Shown here: one piece after another, positions 36,071 through 44,210 of the stretch | Layout: the number at the start of each line of letters is the position of its first letter | Position numbering within the stretch: position 1 is the first letter of the stretch | Assembly: GCF_030137545.1 (NCBI RefSeq) | Contig: NZ_JARUVL010000004.1 | Span: forward strand, 1 to 64,000 | Reading direction: 5' to 3' | From: Virgibacillus sp. LDC-1 | GTDB taxonomy: Bacteria > Bacillota > Bacilli > Bacillales > Amphibacillaceae | Length of the DNA: 64,000 nucleotides | Position numbers and translations under genes: made by a program | Notes under the pieces: generated by a model | What the model saw: only the letters and a program-made list of their open reading frames with translations | What the model was told of the DNA's origin: nothing | Database searches by the model: none

Positions 36071-37072
36071 ATGAGCTTTATGGATAAATTAAAGAATAAG
36101 TTTAAAAAAACAGATACTGAAGGGGTTTCTGAAAAATATAAAACAGGAATGGAAAAAACAAGAAATTCTTTCTCGAGTAAAATAAATGATTTAATTGCCA
36201 AGTATCGGAAAGTTGATGAAGACTTTTTCGAGGAGCTAGAGGAAGCTTTAATTTCTGCTGATGTTGGTGTTATGACGGTAATGGATTTAATTGATGAATT
36301 AAAATTGGAAGTAAAACGAAGAAACATAAAGGATACAAAAGAAGTCAGAGATGTTATTTCTGAAAAGCTTGTGGAAATTTATTATGGTGATGATAACGAA
36401 AGCATCGAAAAGCTAGAACTAAATGAGAATCAATTATCCATTATTCTTGTTGTAGGTGTAAATGGTGCTGGAAAAACAACATCGATTGGCAAGCTTGCCC
36501 ATAACTTAAAGCAAGAAGGAAAACATGTTATTTTAGCAGCGGGCGATACGTTTCGTGCGGGTGCTATCGAGCAGCTTGAAGTATGGGGAGAACGTGCAGG
36601 CGTAGAAGTGGTTAAGCAGCGGGAAGGAAGCGATCCAGCTGCTGTTATCTTTGACGGTATTAAGGCAGCCAAGTCACGTAAAGCAGATGTCTTAATTTGT
36701 GACACTGCTGGTCGACTACAAAATAAAGTAAACTTAATGAATGAGCTTGCAAAGGTGCGTCGTGTGATTGAACGCGAAGTTCCTGGGGCACCACATGAAG
36801 TATTACTCGTACTGGATGCTACAACTGGTCAAAATGCGTTAAGCCAGGCAAAAACATTTTCCGAAGCAGCAAATGTGTCTGGCATTGTATTAACAAAATT
36901 AGATGGTACAGCGAAAGGCGGAATTGTGTTAGCGATTCGTCATGAACTCCAAATCCCGGTTAAGTTTGTTGGACTTGGTGAAGGAATGGAAGATCTTCAG
37001 GAGTTTGATGCGCATGCCTTTGTGTACGGGTTGTTCGCAGATATGCTTGAGACATCTGAAGACGAAGAATAA
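36071..37072 (+). CDS. ftsY: Signal recognition particle receptor FtsY
   Basis: SRP receptor GTPase that docks ribosome-SRP complexes to the membrane. The 333 residues have a short charged N-terminus, the N domain (about 20-110), and the G domain with GVNGAGKTTS (K135), DTAGRLQNK, TKLDGTAKGG. The spacer between smc and ftsY is 17 bases with AAGGAGG, the usual smc-ftsY unit. Confidence 0.96.
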   Translation: MSFMDKLKNKFKKTDTEGVSEKYKTGMEKTRNSFSSKINDLIAKYRKVDEDFFEELEEALISADVGVMTVMDLIDELKLEVKRRNIKDTKEVRDVISEKLVEIYYGDDNESIEKLELNENQLSIILVVGVNGAGKTTSIGKLAHNLKQEGKHVILAAGDTFRAGAIEQLEVWGERAGVEVVKQREGSDPAAVIFDGIKAAKSRKADVLICDTAGRLQNKVNLMNELAKVRRVIEREVPGAPHEVLLVLDATTGQNALSQAKTFSEAANVSGIVLTKLDGTAKGGIVLAIRHELQIPVKFVGLGEGMEDLQEFDAHAFVYGLFADMLETSEDEE

Positions 37073-37073
37073 C

Positions 37074-37103
37074 TTGACAGTAATTGTACGCTTTCGTTAT
37101 TAT
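37074..37103 (+). promoter_or_regulatory. Sigma-A promoter of ylxM-ffh
   Basis: -35 TTGACA (37074-37079), an 18-base spacer and -10 TATTAT (37098-37103), starting at the ftsY stop. Confidence 0.6.
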
Positions 37104-37142
37104 ATTACGTAAAGCAATTCTACTTAACAAGGGATGAATAAA

Positions 37143-37466
37143 ATGCTTGAGAAAACGACCCGTGTCAATTATTTATTAGATTTTTACCAAGGGCTTTTAA
37201 CTCCAAAGCAACGTAACTACTTGGAAATGTACTATACAGAAGATTATTCTTTAGGTGAAATTTCCGAATTGAAGGAAGTGTCTCGCCAAGCAGTGTATGA
37301 TAATATTAAACGTACAGAAGCCATGCTTGAAACATATGAAGAGAAATTAAATTTGTACGATAAATTTCAAAAACGTATGGAGCTTATAGAACAGTTAGAA
37401 CAGAAGCTAGGGAATGAAGACAAAGCACTTCAACCATTGCTTCAACAATTAAAAGAAATAGATTAG
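37143..37466 (+). CDS. ylxM: YlxM, putative SRP-associated HTH protein (UPF0122)
   Basis: UPF0122 family, almost always encoded just before ffh; in streptococci it modulates the SRP GTPases. The 107 residues have a sigma-factor-like helix-turn-helix ([20 protein letters not shown]) and a C-terminal coiled coil. ATG 37143 is preferred because AAGGGATG overlaps the in-frame ATG at 37134. ffh follows 13 bases downstream. Confidence 0.93.
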   Translation: MLEKTTRVNYLLDFYQGLLTPKQRNYLEMYYTEDYSLGEISELKEVSRQAVYDNIKRTEAMLETYEEKLNLYDKFQKRMELIEQLEQKLGNEDKALQPLLQQLKEID

Positions 37467-37479
37467 GGGGACACCTTCT

Positions 37480-38823
37480 ATGGCATTTGAAGGATTGGCC
37501 GACCGTTTACAACATACGATTAAAAAAATTACCGGCAAAGGAAAAGTGTCTGAGCAGGACGTAAAAGAAATGACTCGTGAGGTGCGACTCGCATTACTTG
37601 AAGCCGACGTTAATTTTAAAGTAGTAAAGGACCTTATAAAGCGTATTAAGGAACGATCAATCGGGCAAGAAGTAATGGAAAGTCTAACACCAGGACAGCA
37701 AGTTATTAAAGTAGTGAAAGAAGAGCTCACCGCATTAATGGGCGGCGAGCAAAGTAAAATCGCCGTTGCTGATCGCTCACCAACCGTTATTATGATGGTG
37801 GGATTACAAGGGGCAGGAAAAACGACTACAACAGGAAAGCTAGCTAATTTATTACGCAAAAAATATAACCGTAGTCCCCTTTTAGTAGCTTGTGATATTT
37901 ATCGCCCAGCTGCAATTAATCAGCTTGAGACGTTAGGAAAACAATTGGATATGCCTGTTTTCTCCATGGGAACAGATGTAAGTCCAATAGAAATTGCTAC
38001 AAAAGCAATTGAAAAGGCGAAGGCAGAGCATCAAGACTATGTTATTATTGACACCGCTGGTCGACTTCATGTCGATCAGAATTTAATGGATGAATTACAG
38101 GAAATTAAAGCGAATGTAAAACCTGATGAGATTTTCCTAGTTGTTGATGCAATGACAGGTCAGGATGCTGTTAATGTAGCCGAAAGCTTTAATGACCAAT
38201 TAGATATTTCTGGAGTTGTGTTAACAAAGCTTGATGGCGATACTCGTGGAGGAGCAGCATTATCCATTAAAGCAGTCACCGGAAAGCCTATTAAATTTGC
38301 CGGAATGGGAGAAAAGCTAGATCAATTAGAAGTATTTCACCCAGAGCGAATGGCTTCTCGTATATTAGGTATGGGTGATGTATTAACCTTAATTGAAAAA
38401 GCACAAGCAAATGTTGACGAAAAGCAAGCAAAAGAATTAGAAGAAAAAATGCGGACGATGTCCTTTACTTTTGATGATTTTCTAGAACAAATGGGCCAAG
38501 TGAAAAAAATGGGTCCACTGGAAGACCTTTTGACAATGATGCCAGGTGCAAATAAAGTTAAAGGGCTAAAAAATGTTCAAATTGATGAAAAACAACTTTC
38601 TCATGTAGAGGCAATTGTACAGTCGATGACAAAGCAGGAGCGTCAAGATCCTAGCATTATGAATGCAAATCGAAAGAAACGAATTGCAAAAGGATCTGGA
38701 ACCTCTGTTTCACAAGTGAATCGTTTACTCAAGCAGTTTGATGAAATGAAGAAAATGATGAAGCAAATGACGAACATGCAAAAAGGAAAAAAAGGCAAAG
38801 GTTTTAAATTTCCTTTCATGTAA
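37480..38823 (+). CDS. ffh: Signal recognition particle protein Ffh
   Basis: GTPase that binds signal sequences and 4.5S/scRNA. The 447 residues show the N domain, the G domain with GLQGAGKTTTT (K114), DTAGRLHVDQ and TKLDGDTRGGA, and a C-terminal methionine-rich M domain (many Met in FDEMKKMMKQMTNMQKG). AGGGGGACACC is upstream of the ATG. Confidence 0.97.
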   Translation: MAFEGLADRLQHTIKKITGKGKVSEQDVKEMTREVRLALLEADVNFKVVKDLIKRIKERSIGQEVMESLTPGQQVIKVVKEELTALMGGEQSKIAVADRSPTVIMMVGLQGAGKTTTTGKLANLLRKKYNRSPLLVACDIYRPAAINQLETLGKQLDMPVFSMGTDVSPIEIATKAIEKAKAEHQDYVIIDTAGRLHVDQNLMDELQEIKANVKPDEIFLVVDAMTGQDAVNVAESFNDQLDISGVVLTKLDGDTRGGAALSIKAVTGKPIKFAGMGEKLDQLEVFHPERMASRILGMGDVLTLIEKAQANVDEKQAKELEEKMRTMSFTFDDFLEQMGQVKKMGPLEDLLTMMPGANKVKGLKNVQIDEKQLSHVEAIVQSMTKQERQDPSIMNANRKKRIAKGSGTSVSQVNRLLKQFDEMKKMMKQMTNMQKGKKGKGFKFPFM

Positions 38824-38834
38824 TGTAAAAACAC

Positions 38835-38863
38835 TTTACAGGCTTCAATGTTTCTGTTAAAAT
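38835..38863 (+). promoter_or_regulatory. Sigma-A promoter of rpsP-khpA-ylqD-rimM-trmD
   Basis: -35 TTTACA (38835-38840), a 17-base spacer and -10 TAAAAT (38858-38863), in the ffh-rpsP gap. Leader of about 33 bases. Confidence 0.6.
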
Positions 38864-38902
38864 TTAAAACTGTGTAAAACATATTAATGGAGGTGCAAGA
38901 AA

Positions 38903-39175
38903 ATGGCTGTAAAAATTCGTTTAAAGCGTATGGGGTCTAAAAGAAATCCTTTTTATCGTATCGTAGTTGCTGATTCACGTGCACCACGTGATGGACGTTC
39001 TATCGAGCAAATTGGAACATATAACCCAGTAGTAAATCCAGTTGAGGTTAAAATAGATGAAGAAAAAGCATTAAACTGGATGGCAAACGGAGCAAAACCA
39101 AGTGATACTGTTCGTAATTTATTTTCAAAAGAAGGCATCATGAAGAAATTCCACGACCAAAAAAACCAAAAGTAA
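38903..39175 (+). CDS. rpsP: 30S ribosomal protein S16
   Basis: Small-subunit ribosomal protein. The 90 residues start [20 protein letters not shown] and include [11 protein letters not shown] and IGTYNPV, the S16 signature. A strong ATGGAGGTG site precedes the ATG. It heads the rpsP-khpA-ylqD-rimM-trmD unit for ribosome assembly and tRNA modification. Confidence 0.97.
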   Translation: MAVKIRLKRMGSKRNPFYRIVVADSRAPRDGRSIEQIGTYNPVVNPVEVKIDEEKALNWMANGAKPSDTVRNLFSKEGIMKKFHDQKNQK

Positions 39176-39191
39176 GGTAGTGTGATAGCGC

Positions 39192-39419
39192 ATGAAAGCC
39201 CTAATTGAGACTATCGTTACACCGCTTGTTGATTTTCCCGAGGACATCAAGGTAACAGAAACAGAGGAAGAAGCAAAGATTGTATATCATCTTACTGTTA
39301 ATCAACAAGATGTAGGGAAGGTTATTGGCAAAAATGGCCGTATCGCAAAAGCAATCCGAACAGTTGTATATGCAGCTAAGTCGGATGCAAAAAAACGTAT
39401 TTATCTGGATATTATGTAA
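39192..39419 (+). CDS. khpA: KH-domain RNA-binding protein KhpA (YlqC)
   Basis: Small KH-domain protein that pairs with KhpB/Jag and affects cell division and envelope control in Firmicutes. The 75 residues include the GxxG loop in VIGKNGRIAKAIRTVV and the PEDIKVTE segment. It is 16 bases after rpsP, the usual rpsP-khpA order. Confidence 0.93.
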   Translation: MKALIETIVTPLVDFPEDIKVTETEEEAKIVYHLTVNQQDVGKVIGKNGRIAKAIRTVVYAAKSDAKKRIYLDIM

Positions 39420-39508
39420 AGGGAGAGGGATGACCTTTCCCTTTTTACACATCCATACCTCTCTATTTAGATTGCGTCGGACAATGATGTGAGAGCGAGG
39501 AAAAGCAA

Positions 39509-39916
39509 ATGAAAATCATTAAAAAGGTCCAGGTTAAGCAAATTATTACCGAAAAAAGTAAAAAGAAATTGCACGATAATTTTGTTCATCATAAACTGCG
39601 ACTTGAGCAAGAGTGTCAACAACTGCTATTTGAGCAGCGGAAGCTTCAAAATAAAACTGGTGTTTCCAAACAAGAGATTATTGATCGATTTCAGCAAGAA
39701 ATTAAAAATCGCAAAGAAAAAATTAAACTGATTGAATTTAAGATAGAACAGTTAGATATGCTATCGCTTGGTAGTGAAATTGTTGAGGGAGAAGTTGAAG
39801 CTCTTGTTGAGGTCGAAGAAGGAATGCATTGGCATGAATTTATGGGGGAACAAGCAATTGTACTAGAGGATGAAGTAATCATTCGAATAGAAGAGCATGG
39901 TGAAAAAAATGACTGA
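39509..39916 (+). CDS. YlqD family protein
   Basis: Homologue of B. subtilis YlqD at the same position, function unknown. The 135 residues are charged, with a predicted coiled coil from about 15 to 90 (many Lys/Glu/Gln) and a C-terminal beta-rich part with [32 protein letters not shown] is the likely ribosome binding site. It overlaps the following rimM reading frame by eight bases (39909-39916), so the two are coupled. Confidence 0.82.
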   Translation: MKIIKKVQVKQIITEKSKKKLHDNFVHHKLRLEQECQQLLFEQRKLQNKTGVSKQEIIDRFQQEIKNRKEKIKLIEFKIEQLDMLSLGSEIVEGEVEALVEVEEGMHWHEFMGEQAIVLEDEVIIRIEEHGEKND

Positions 39917-40427
39917 CAAAATGTTTAAAGTAGGAAAAATTGTAAATACACACGGAATCCGTGGTGAAGTGAAGGTGCTTAGAATTACGGATTTTGCAGA
40001 GCGCTTCACACGAGGAAATTCCTTATATATTGCGAATGCTGAAGGGAGCCTTATCAAAGTTACCATCGATGGGCATCGAATGCACAAAGGGTTTGATTTG
40101 CTTCACTTTTCAGGCTATGACAATATAAATGATGTGGAAGGATTTAAAGGTGCATTTTTGAAAATCGATGATTCTCAGCTAACAGAATTAGCAGATGGTG
40201 AATTTTATTACCATGAGATTATTGGATGTAAAGTGTTTTCCTTAACAACGAAGGAAGAATTAGGCGTTATAAAAGAAATACTCTCGCCTGGTGCAAATGA
40301 TGTTTGGGTAATAAAACAAAAAGCGGGAAAGGACTTGCTTATTCCGTATATCCCAGATGTTGTGAAAGACATTGATGTGGATCAGAAAAGAATCATGATT
40401 GAACCAATGGAAGGATTGCTAGACTAA
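39909..40427 (+). CDS. rimM: 16S rRNA processing factor RimM
   Basis: Helps maturation of the 30S head (S19 region). From ATG 39909 the protein has 172 residues and starts [23 protein letters not shown], which aligns with B. subtilis RimM ([20 protein letters not shown]). The C-terminal PRC-barrel contains [19 protein letters not shown] lies five bases before the start; the ATG at 39897 is less likely. It overlaps trmD by one base (TAATG). Confidence 0.94.
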   Translation: MTDKMFKVGKIVNTHGIRGEVKVLRITDFAERFTRGNSLYIANAEGSLIKVTIDGHRMHKGFDLLHFSGYDNINDVEGFKGAFLKIDDSQLTELADGEFYYHEIIGCKVFSLTTKEELGVIKEILSPGANDVWVIKQKAGKDLLIPYIPDVVKDIDVDQKRIMIEPMEGLLD

Positions 40428-41170
40428 TGCATATCGACATATTGACTTTGTTTCCTGAAATGTTTTCAGGCGTGATGAATTCATCCATGTTAAAAAAAGC
40501 ACAGGATAAGGGAAAGCTTTCCTATGATCTTGTGAATTTTCGAGATTATACCGAAAATAAGCATAACAAGGTTGATGATTATCCATATGGTGGCGGAGCA
40601 GGAATGGTTTTGACACCACAGCCTGTATTCGATGCAGTAGAAGCTGTGACAAATAGGAAAAAAGAAAAGCCCCGTGTTATTTTGATGTGTCCACAAGGAG
40701 AGCCTTATACGCAAAGGAAAGCGGAAGAATTGGCGCAAGAAGAGCATTTACTATTTATTTGTGGACATTACGAAGGCTATGATGAGCGAATCCGTGAGCA
40801 TCTAGTTACGGATGAGATATCAATTGGAGATTATATTTTAACAGGCGGCGAGCTTGGTGCGATGGTAGTCATTGATAGTGTTGTACGTTTAATACCGGAT
40901 GTTCTAGGGAATCAAGCATCGGCGCCAGAAGATTCATTTTCTACTGGCTTACTTGAATATCCACATTATACGAGACCTGCTGATTTTCGGGGAATGCATG
41001 TGCCGGAAGTTCTCTTATCTGGAGATCATAAACGAATTAGAGAGTGGCGTCGACAAAAGTCGTTAGAACGGACGTATGCGCGGAGAAAAGAGCTATTAAC
41101 GAAAGATATTCTCTCAGATGAAGAATGGGATTGGTTAACAAGTCATCCTAATAACAAAGTAAGCGATTAG
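40427..41170 (+). CDS. trmD: tRNA (guanine37-N1)-methyltransferase TrmD
   Basis: SPOUT methyltransferase making m1G37 in tRNAs reading CNN/Pro codons, to prevent frameshifting. The 247 residues include [13 protein letters not shown], the [15 protein letters not shown] loop and the knot motif [12 protein letters not shown] ... [16 protein letters not shown] in a TAATG overlap with rimM. Confidence 0.97.
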   Translation: MHIDILTLFPEMFSGVMNSSMLKKAQDKGKLSYDLVNFRDYTENKHNKVDDYPYGGGAGMVLTPQPVFDAVEAVTNRKKEKPRVILMCPQGEPYTQRKAEELAQEEHLLFICGHYEGYDERIREHLVTDEISIGDYILTGGELGAMVVIDSVVRLIPDVLGNQASAPEDSFSTGLLEYPHYTRPADFRGMHVPEVLLSGDHKRIREWRRQKSLERTYARRKELLTKDILSDEEWDWLTSHPNNKVSD

Positions 41171-41218
41171 TCGCTGGTTTATTTTCTATAAAATGTACGA
41201 TGTACTGTGTAAAAGTAG

Positions 41219-41247
41219 TTGAACTACTAGCATCATTATGGTATATT
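41219..41247 (+). promoter_or_regulatory. Sigma-A promoter of rplS
   Basis: -35 TTGAAC (41219-41224), 17-base spacer, -10 TATATT (41242-41247). The start near 41254 leaves a leader of about 89 bases, where an L19 autoregulatory leader is found in other Bacilli. Confidence 0.65.
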
Positions 41248-41253
41248 AATGAT

Positions 41254-41342
41254 TGTGCTTAAGTGTATGCTTTAGCGCTATAAACAATGTTCCGCTGTCA
41301 TATTTACCGATATGAGCATTGGGTTGGAAGGAGTGAAACAGG
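41254..41342 (+). ncRNA. rplS 5' leader, possible L19 leader RNA
   Basis: The untranslated leader from the rplS promoter to the start codon. Rfam describes an L19 leader in Bacillales at this position. I can see short pairable segments (such as ACCGATATGAGC region) but did not confirm the consensus, so this is a location-based call. Confidence 0.35.
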
Positions 41343-41687
41343 ATGCAACAATTAATCGAAGCTGTTACAAAAGATCAACTTCGTACAGACCATCCTGATT
41401 TCCGCCCGGGAGATACTGTAAAAGTTCACGTGAAGGTTGTTGAAGGAACCCGTGAACGTATTCAGGTTTTTGAAGGCGTTGTAATCAAGCGTCAAAACGG
41501 TGGAATCAGTGAAACATTTACAGTTAGAAAAATCTCTTACGGTGTTGGAGTTGAACGTACATTCCCTGTACATTCACCACGTATCGATAAGATTGAAGTT
41601 TCTCGCCGTGGTATTGTACGTCGTGCGAAGCTTTACTACCTACGTAGTCTACGTGGAAAAGCTGCACGTATTAAAGAGCGTCGATAA
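41343..41687 (+). CDS. rplS: 50S ribosomal protein L19
   Basis: Large-subunit protein at the 30S-50S interface. The 114 residues include [32 protein letters not shown] and [22 protein letters not shown] (split here: [15 protein letters not shown]), typical of L19. AAGGAGTG precedes the ATG. It has its own promoter and terminator. Confidence 0.97.
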   Translation: MQQLIEAVTKDQLRTDHPDFRPGDTVKVHVKVVEGTRERIQVFEGVVIKRQNGGISETFTVRKISYGVGVERTFPVHSPRIDKIEVSRRGIVRRAKLYYLRSLRGKAARIKERR

Positions 41688-41715
41688 GATTAGATTCTTT
41701 TCGAACACATGTAGG

Positions 41716-41752
41716 AAAGGAGCTTAGCATTAATGTGCAAGCTCCTTTTTTA
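41716..41752 (+). terminator. Terminator of rplS
   Basis: Arms AAAGGAGCTT / AAGCTCCTTT (41716-41725 and 41739-41748), 13-base loop that itself carries GCA/TGC, then TTTA. Confidence 0.85.
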
Positions 41753-41784
41753 CTCGATTGTTTTACAATGCAATCATTTTATCA

Positions 41785-41814
41785 TTGAATGAAATTCTAC
41801 TTATAGATTAAAAT
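41785..41814 (+). promoter_or_regulatory. Candidate promoter of lepB-rbgA
   Basis: -35 TTGAAT (41785-41790), 18-base spacer, -10 TAAAAT (41809-41814), 32 bases before the lepB start. Confidence 0.5.
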
Positions 41815-41846
41815 AAAACTATATAACTTGTAATGGAGGGCGATTT

Positions 41847-42419
41847 ATGGGAAAGGCTAAGCGAAAAAGTGATTGGTTTGATTGGGTGAAGGCACTATTA
41901 ATTGCTTTTGCGCTGGCCTTTATTGTGCGAACATTTTTTTTCACCCCAATTATAGTGGATGGACCATCAATGATGCCAACATTACATAATCGAGATCAGA
42001 TGATTGTAAATAAATTTGATTATCGTATTCATGAACCGAATCGGTTTGATATTATTGTTTTTCATGCTTCTAATAAAAAGGATTTTATTAAGCGAGTCAT
42101 CGGTCTTCCTGGAGAGCATGTAGCTGTAAGGGACAATGTACTTTACATTAATGGTGAAGCGGTTGAGGAACCTTTTTTAGAAGAACAAAAACAAAAGATG
42201 AAGCCATATCAAATATTAACAGAGGATTTTTCACTTGAGAATTTACCTGGAGAATATGAGGCAATTCCGAAAGACCACGTACTTGTTCTAGGAGATAATC
42301 GTGGGAATTCTGTTGATAGTCGTGATCTTGGACTAATTTCAATGGAGCAAATCGTAGGTAAGACTAGTGTGATTTATTGGCCATTTAAACGCATGCAAGT
42401 GTTAGGAGAGGGAGAGTAG
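41847..42419 (+). CDS. lepB: Type I signal peptidase
   Basis: Cleaves signal peptides of secreted preproteins. The 190 residues show one N-terminal membrane anchor at about 12-32, catalytic Ser41 in DGPSMMPTL and catalytic Lys82 in FIKRVIGLPGE, followed by GDNRGNSVDSRDLG. This is the P-type (prokaryotic) Ser-Lys enzyme like SipS. GGAGGGCG ribosome binding site. rbgA follows 6 bases downstream. Confidence 0.95.
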   Translation: MGKAKRKSDWFDWVKALLIAFALAFIVRTFFFTPIIVDGPSMMPTLHNRDQMIVNKFDYRIHEPNRFDIIVFHASNKKDFIKRVIGLPGEHVAVRDNVLYINGEAVEEPFLEEQKQKMKPYQILTEDFSLENLPGEYEAIPKDHVLVLGDNRGNSVDSRDLGLISMEQIVGKTSVIYWPFKRMQVLGEGE

Positions 42420-42425
42420 CATACT

Positions 42426-43274
42426 ATGACAATACAATGGTTTCCAGGACATATGGCAAAAGCAAGAAGGGAAATCGAAGAAAAGCTGAAATTAGTTGAT
42501 TTTGTTGTCGAACTAGTAGATGCTCGTGCACCTTTATCCTCGCAAAATCCAATGCTTCAACAAGTATTACAGCAAAAGCGTAAAATGATTGTGCTGATGA
42601 AACGTGACTTGGCAGATCAAAAAGAAACAGATCATTGGATTACCCATTTCGAGCAAATGGATATCCCATCAGTTGCAGTAAATGTTAATGATAGAGCCGA
42701 TATCACTCAAATAATCCAAACTGCTAAAGCATTAGGAAATGAAAAAATGGCAAAGCTACAAAAAAAAGGGATTAAACCAAGAGCAGCAAGAGCAATGATC
42801 GTTGGTATTCCCAATGTAGGAAAGTCGACATTGATTAACCGCTTAGCAAATAAAAAAATTGCTAAAACAGGTGATCGCCCTGGTATAACAAAACATCAGC
42901 TTTGGATTAAGGTGAAGAAGGATTTTGAACTTTTAGATACGCCAGGAATTTTATGGCCGAAGTTTGAGGATGAAATGGTCGGCTATCGATTGGCAGCAAT
43001 TGGTACGATTAAAGATCAGCTGTTATCCTTACAGGATGTAGCCGCGTTTGTTATCAATTATTTACAGCAGCATTATCCTTCTTTGATGGAAGAGCGCTAT
43101 GATGTTGATAGACAAATGACGGATATGTGGGATGTTTTTACACAGATTGGGAAAAAGCGCGGTGCCTTAGAGAGCGGCGGCAATGTTAATTTTGATAAAG
43201 TAGCAGAAATTGTGCTTCAAGATTTGCGAACTGGTAGACTCGGAGCAATTACATTAGAAACGGCTTTAGATTAA
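42426..43274 (+). CDS. rbgA: Ribosome biogenesis GTPase RbgA (YlqF)
   Basis: Circularly permuted GTPase needed for late 50S assembly. The 282 residues start TIQWFPGHMAKARREI and carry the permuted order G4-G5-G1-G2-G3: P-loop GIPNVGKST (127-135), DTPGILWPK, and C-terminal ANTAR-like helices. The G4 motif reads MKRD at 58-61 instead of NKxD, so guanine recognition may be altered. Only 6 bases separate it from lepB. Confidence 0.94.
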   Translation: MTIQWFPGHMAKARREIEEKLKLVDFVVELVDARAPLSSQNPMLQQVLQQKRKMIVLMKRDLADQKETDHWITHFEQMDIPSVAVNVNDRADITQIIQTAKALGNEKMAKLQKKGIKPRAARAMIVGIPNVGKSTLINRLANKKIAKTGDRPGITKHQLWIKVKKDFELLDTPGILWPKFEDEMVGYRLAAIGTIKDQLLSLQDVAAFVINYLQQHYPSLMEERYDVDRQMTDMWDVFTQIGKKRGALESGGNVNFDKVAEIVLQDLRTGRLGAITLETALD

Positions 43275-43310
43275 ATAGCATGCATCATAGGATGGATGCT
43301 ATTTGTTTTG
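43273..43310 (+). terminator. Terminator after rbgA
   Basis: Arms AAATAGCAT / ATGCTATTT (43273-43281 and 43296-43304), with an inner GCATC/GATGG partial match, followed by GTTTTG. The rnhB promoter overlaps its 3' end. Confidence 0.6.
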
Positions 43311-43337
43311 CTATGAACATGGTAAACTAAATATAAT
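43308..43337 (+). promoter_or_regulatory. Promoter of rnhB-ylqG-ylqH
   Basis: -35 TTGCTA (43308-43313), 18-base spacer, perfect -10 TATAAT (43332-43337). Leader of about 85 bases to rnhB. Confidence 0.55.
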
Positions 43338-43426
43338 TTATCAAATTCAACAGGTTCTATAGTTTTATCGTTCACATTGCCAATAAAGAAACCGATAATA
43401 GAGATAGAAAGTAAGGTGCTAAGAAA

Positions 43427-44194
43427 ATGAGTGCTACAATAACGGAAATTAAAACAATCTTAGCTAGTGGGGAAGTAAAGGATACATTGCTTCAAGAGCT
43501 AAAAAATGATAATCGAAAGGGTGTACAAGCCCTTTTAAAAAGATACGAAGCAAAACAACAACACGTATTATTACTAGAAAAACAGTTTCAAACAATGTGT
43601 CACTTTGAAAATGAAGGTAGAAAAAATGGGTATATGTATATTGCTGGCATGGATGAGGCTGGACGCGGTCCACTAGCTGGCCCTGTTGTTGCTGCAGCAG
43701 TTATTTTACCTCCTCATTTTAAATTGCTAGGACTTAACGATTCGAAGCAGTTAAATGAGGCACAAAGAAATGAATTTTTTCACATTATTAAAGATCAAGC
43801 TATCTCCTATAGTATTGCTGTTCAGGACAATTCCATTATTGATGACATTAATATTTTTGAAGCTACGAAACGTGCAATGCGGCTTGCATTAGATGAGCTT
43901 CATATTGCACCCGATTACGTGTTAATTGATGCGGTGAACCTTGATCGATTACCTTGGCCTTCAAAAGCAATGACCAAAGGAGACCAAAAAAGTATTTCTA
44001 TCGCTGCTGCAAGTATTTTGGCAAAGGTTACCCGTGATACTCTCATGCAAGAAATTCATGAACAATATCCAATGTATCAATTTAATAGAAATATGGGATA
44101 TGGAACTAAAGCTCATTTAGAGGCACTTAAAACATATGGAATCACACCATATCATCGCAAGTCATTTGCCCCAGTCAAAGGAGCAAATCAATAG
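43427..44194 (+). CDS. rnhB: Ribonuclease HII
   Basis: Removes ribonucleotides from RNA-DNA hybrids and misincorporated ribonucleotides. The 255 residues have an N-terminal extension (about 70 residues) typical of Bacillus RNase HII, DEAGRGPLAGPV (D76, E77), LNDSKQL and IAAASILAKVTRD. It begins the rnhB-ylqG-ylqH group. Confidence 0.96.
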   Translation: MSATITEIKTILASGEVKDTLLQELKNDNRKGVQALLKRYEAKQQHVLLLEKQFQTMCHFENEGRKNGYMYIAGMDEAGRGPLAGPVVAAAVILPPHFKLLGLNDSKQLNEAQRNEFFHIIKDQAISYSIAVQDNSIIDDINIFEATKRAMRLALDELHIAPDYVLIDAVNLDRLPWPSKAMTKGDQKSISIAAASILAKVTRDTLMQEIHEQYPMYQFNRNMGYGTKAHLEALKTYGITPYHRKSFAPVKGANQ

Positions 44195-44210
44195 GTAGGA
44201 GGTCATTTCG

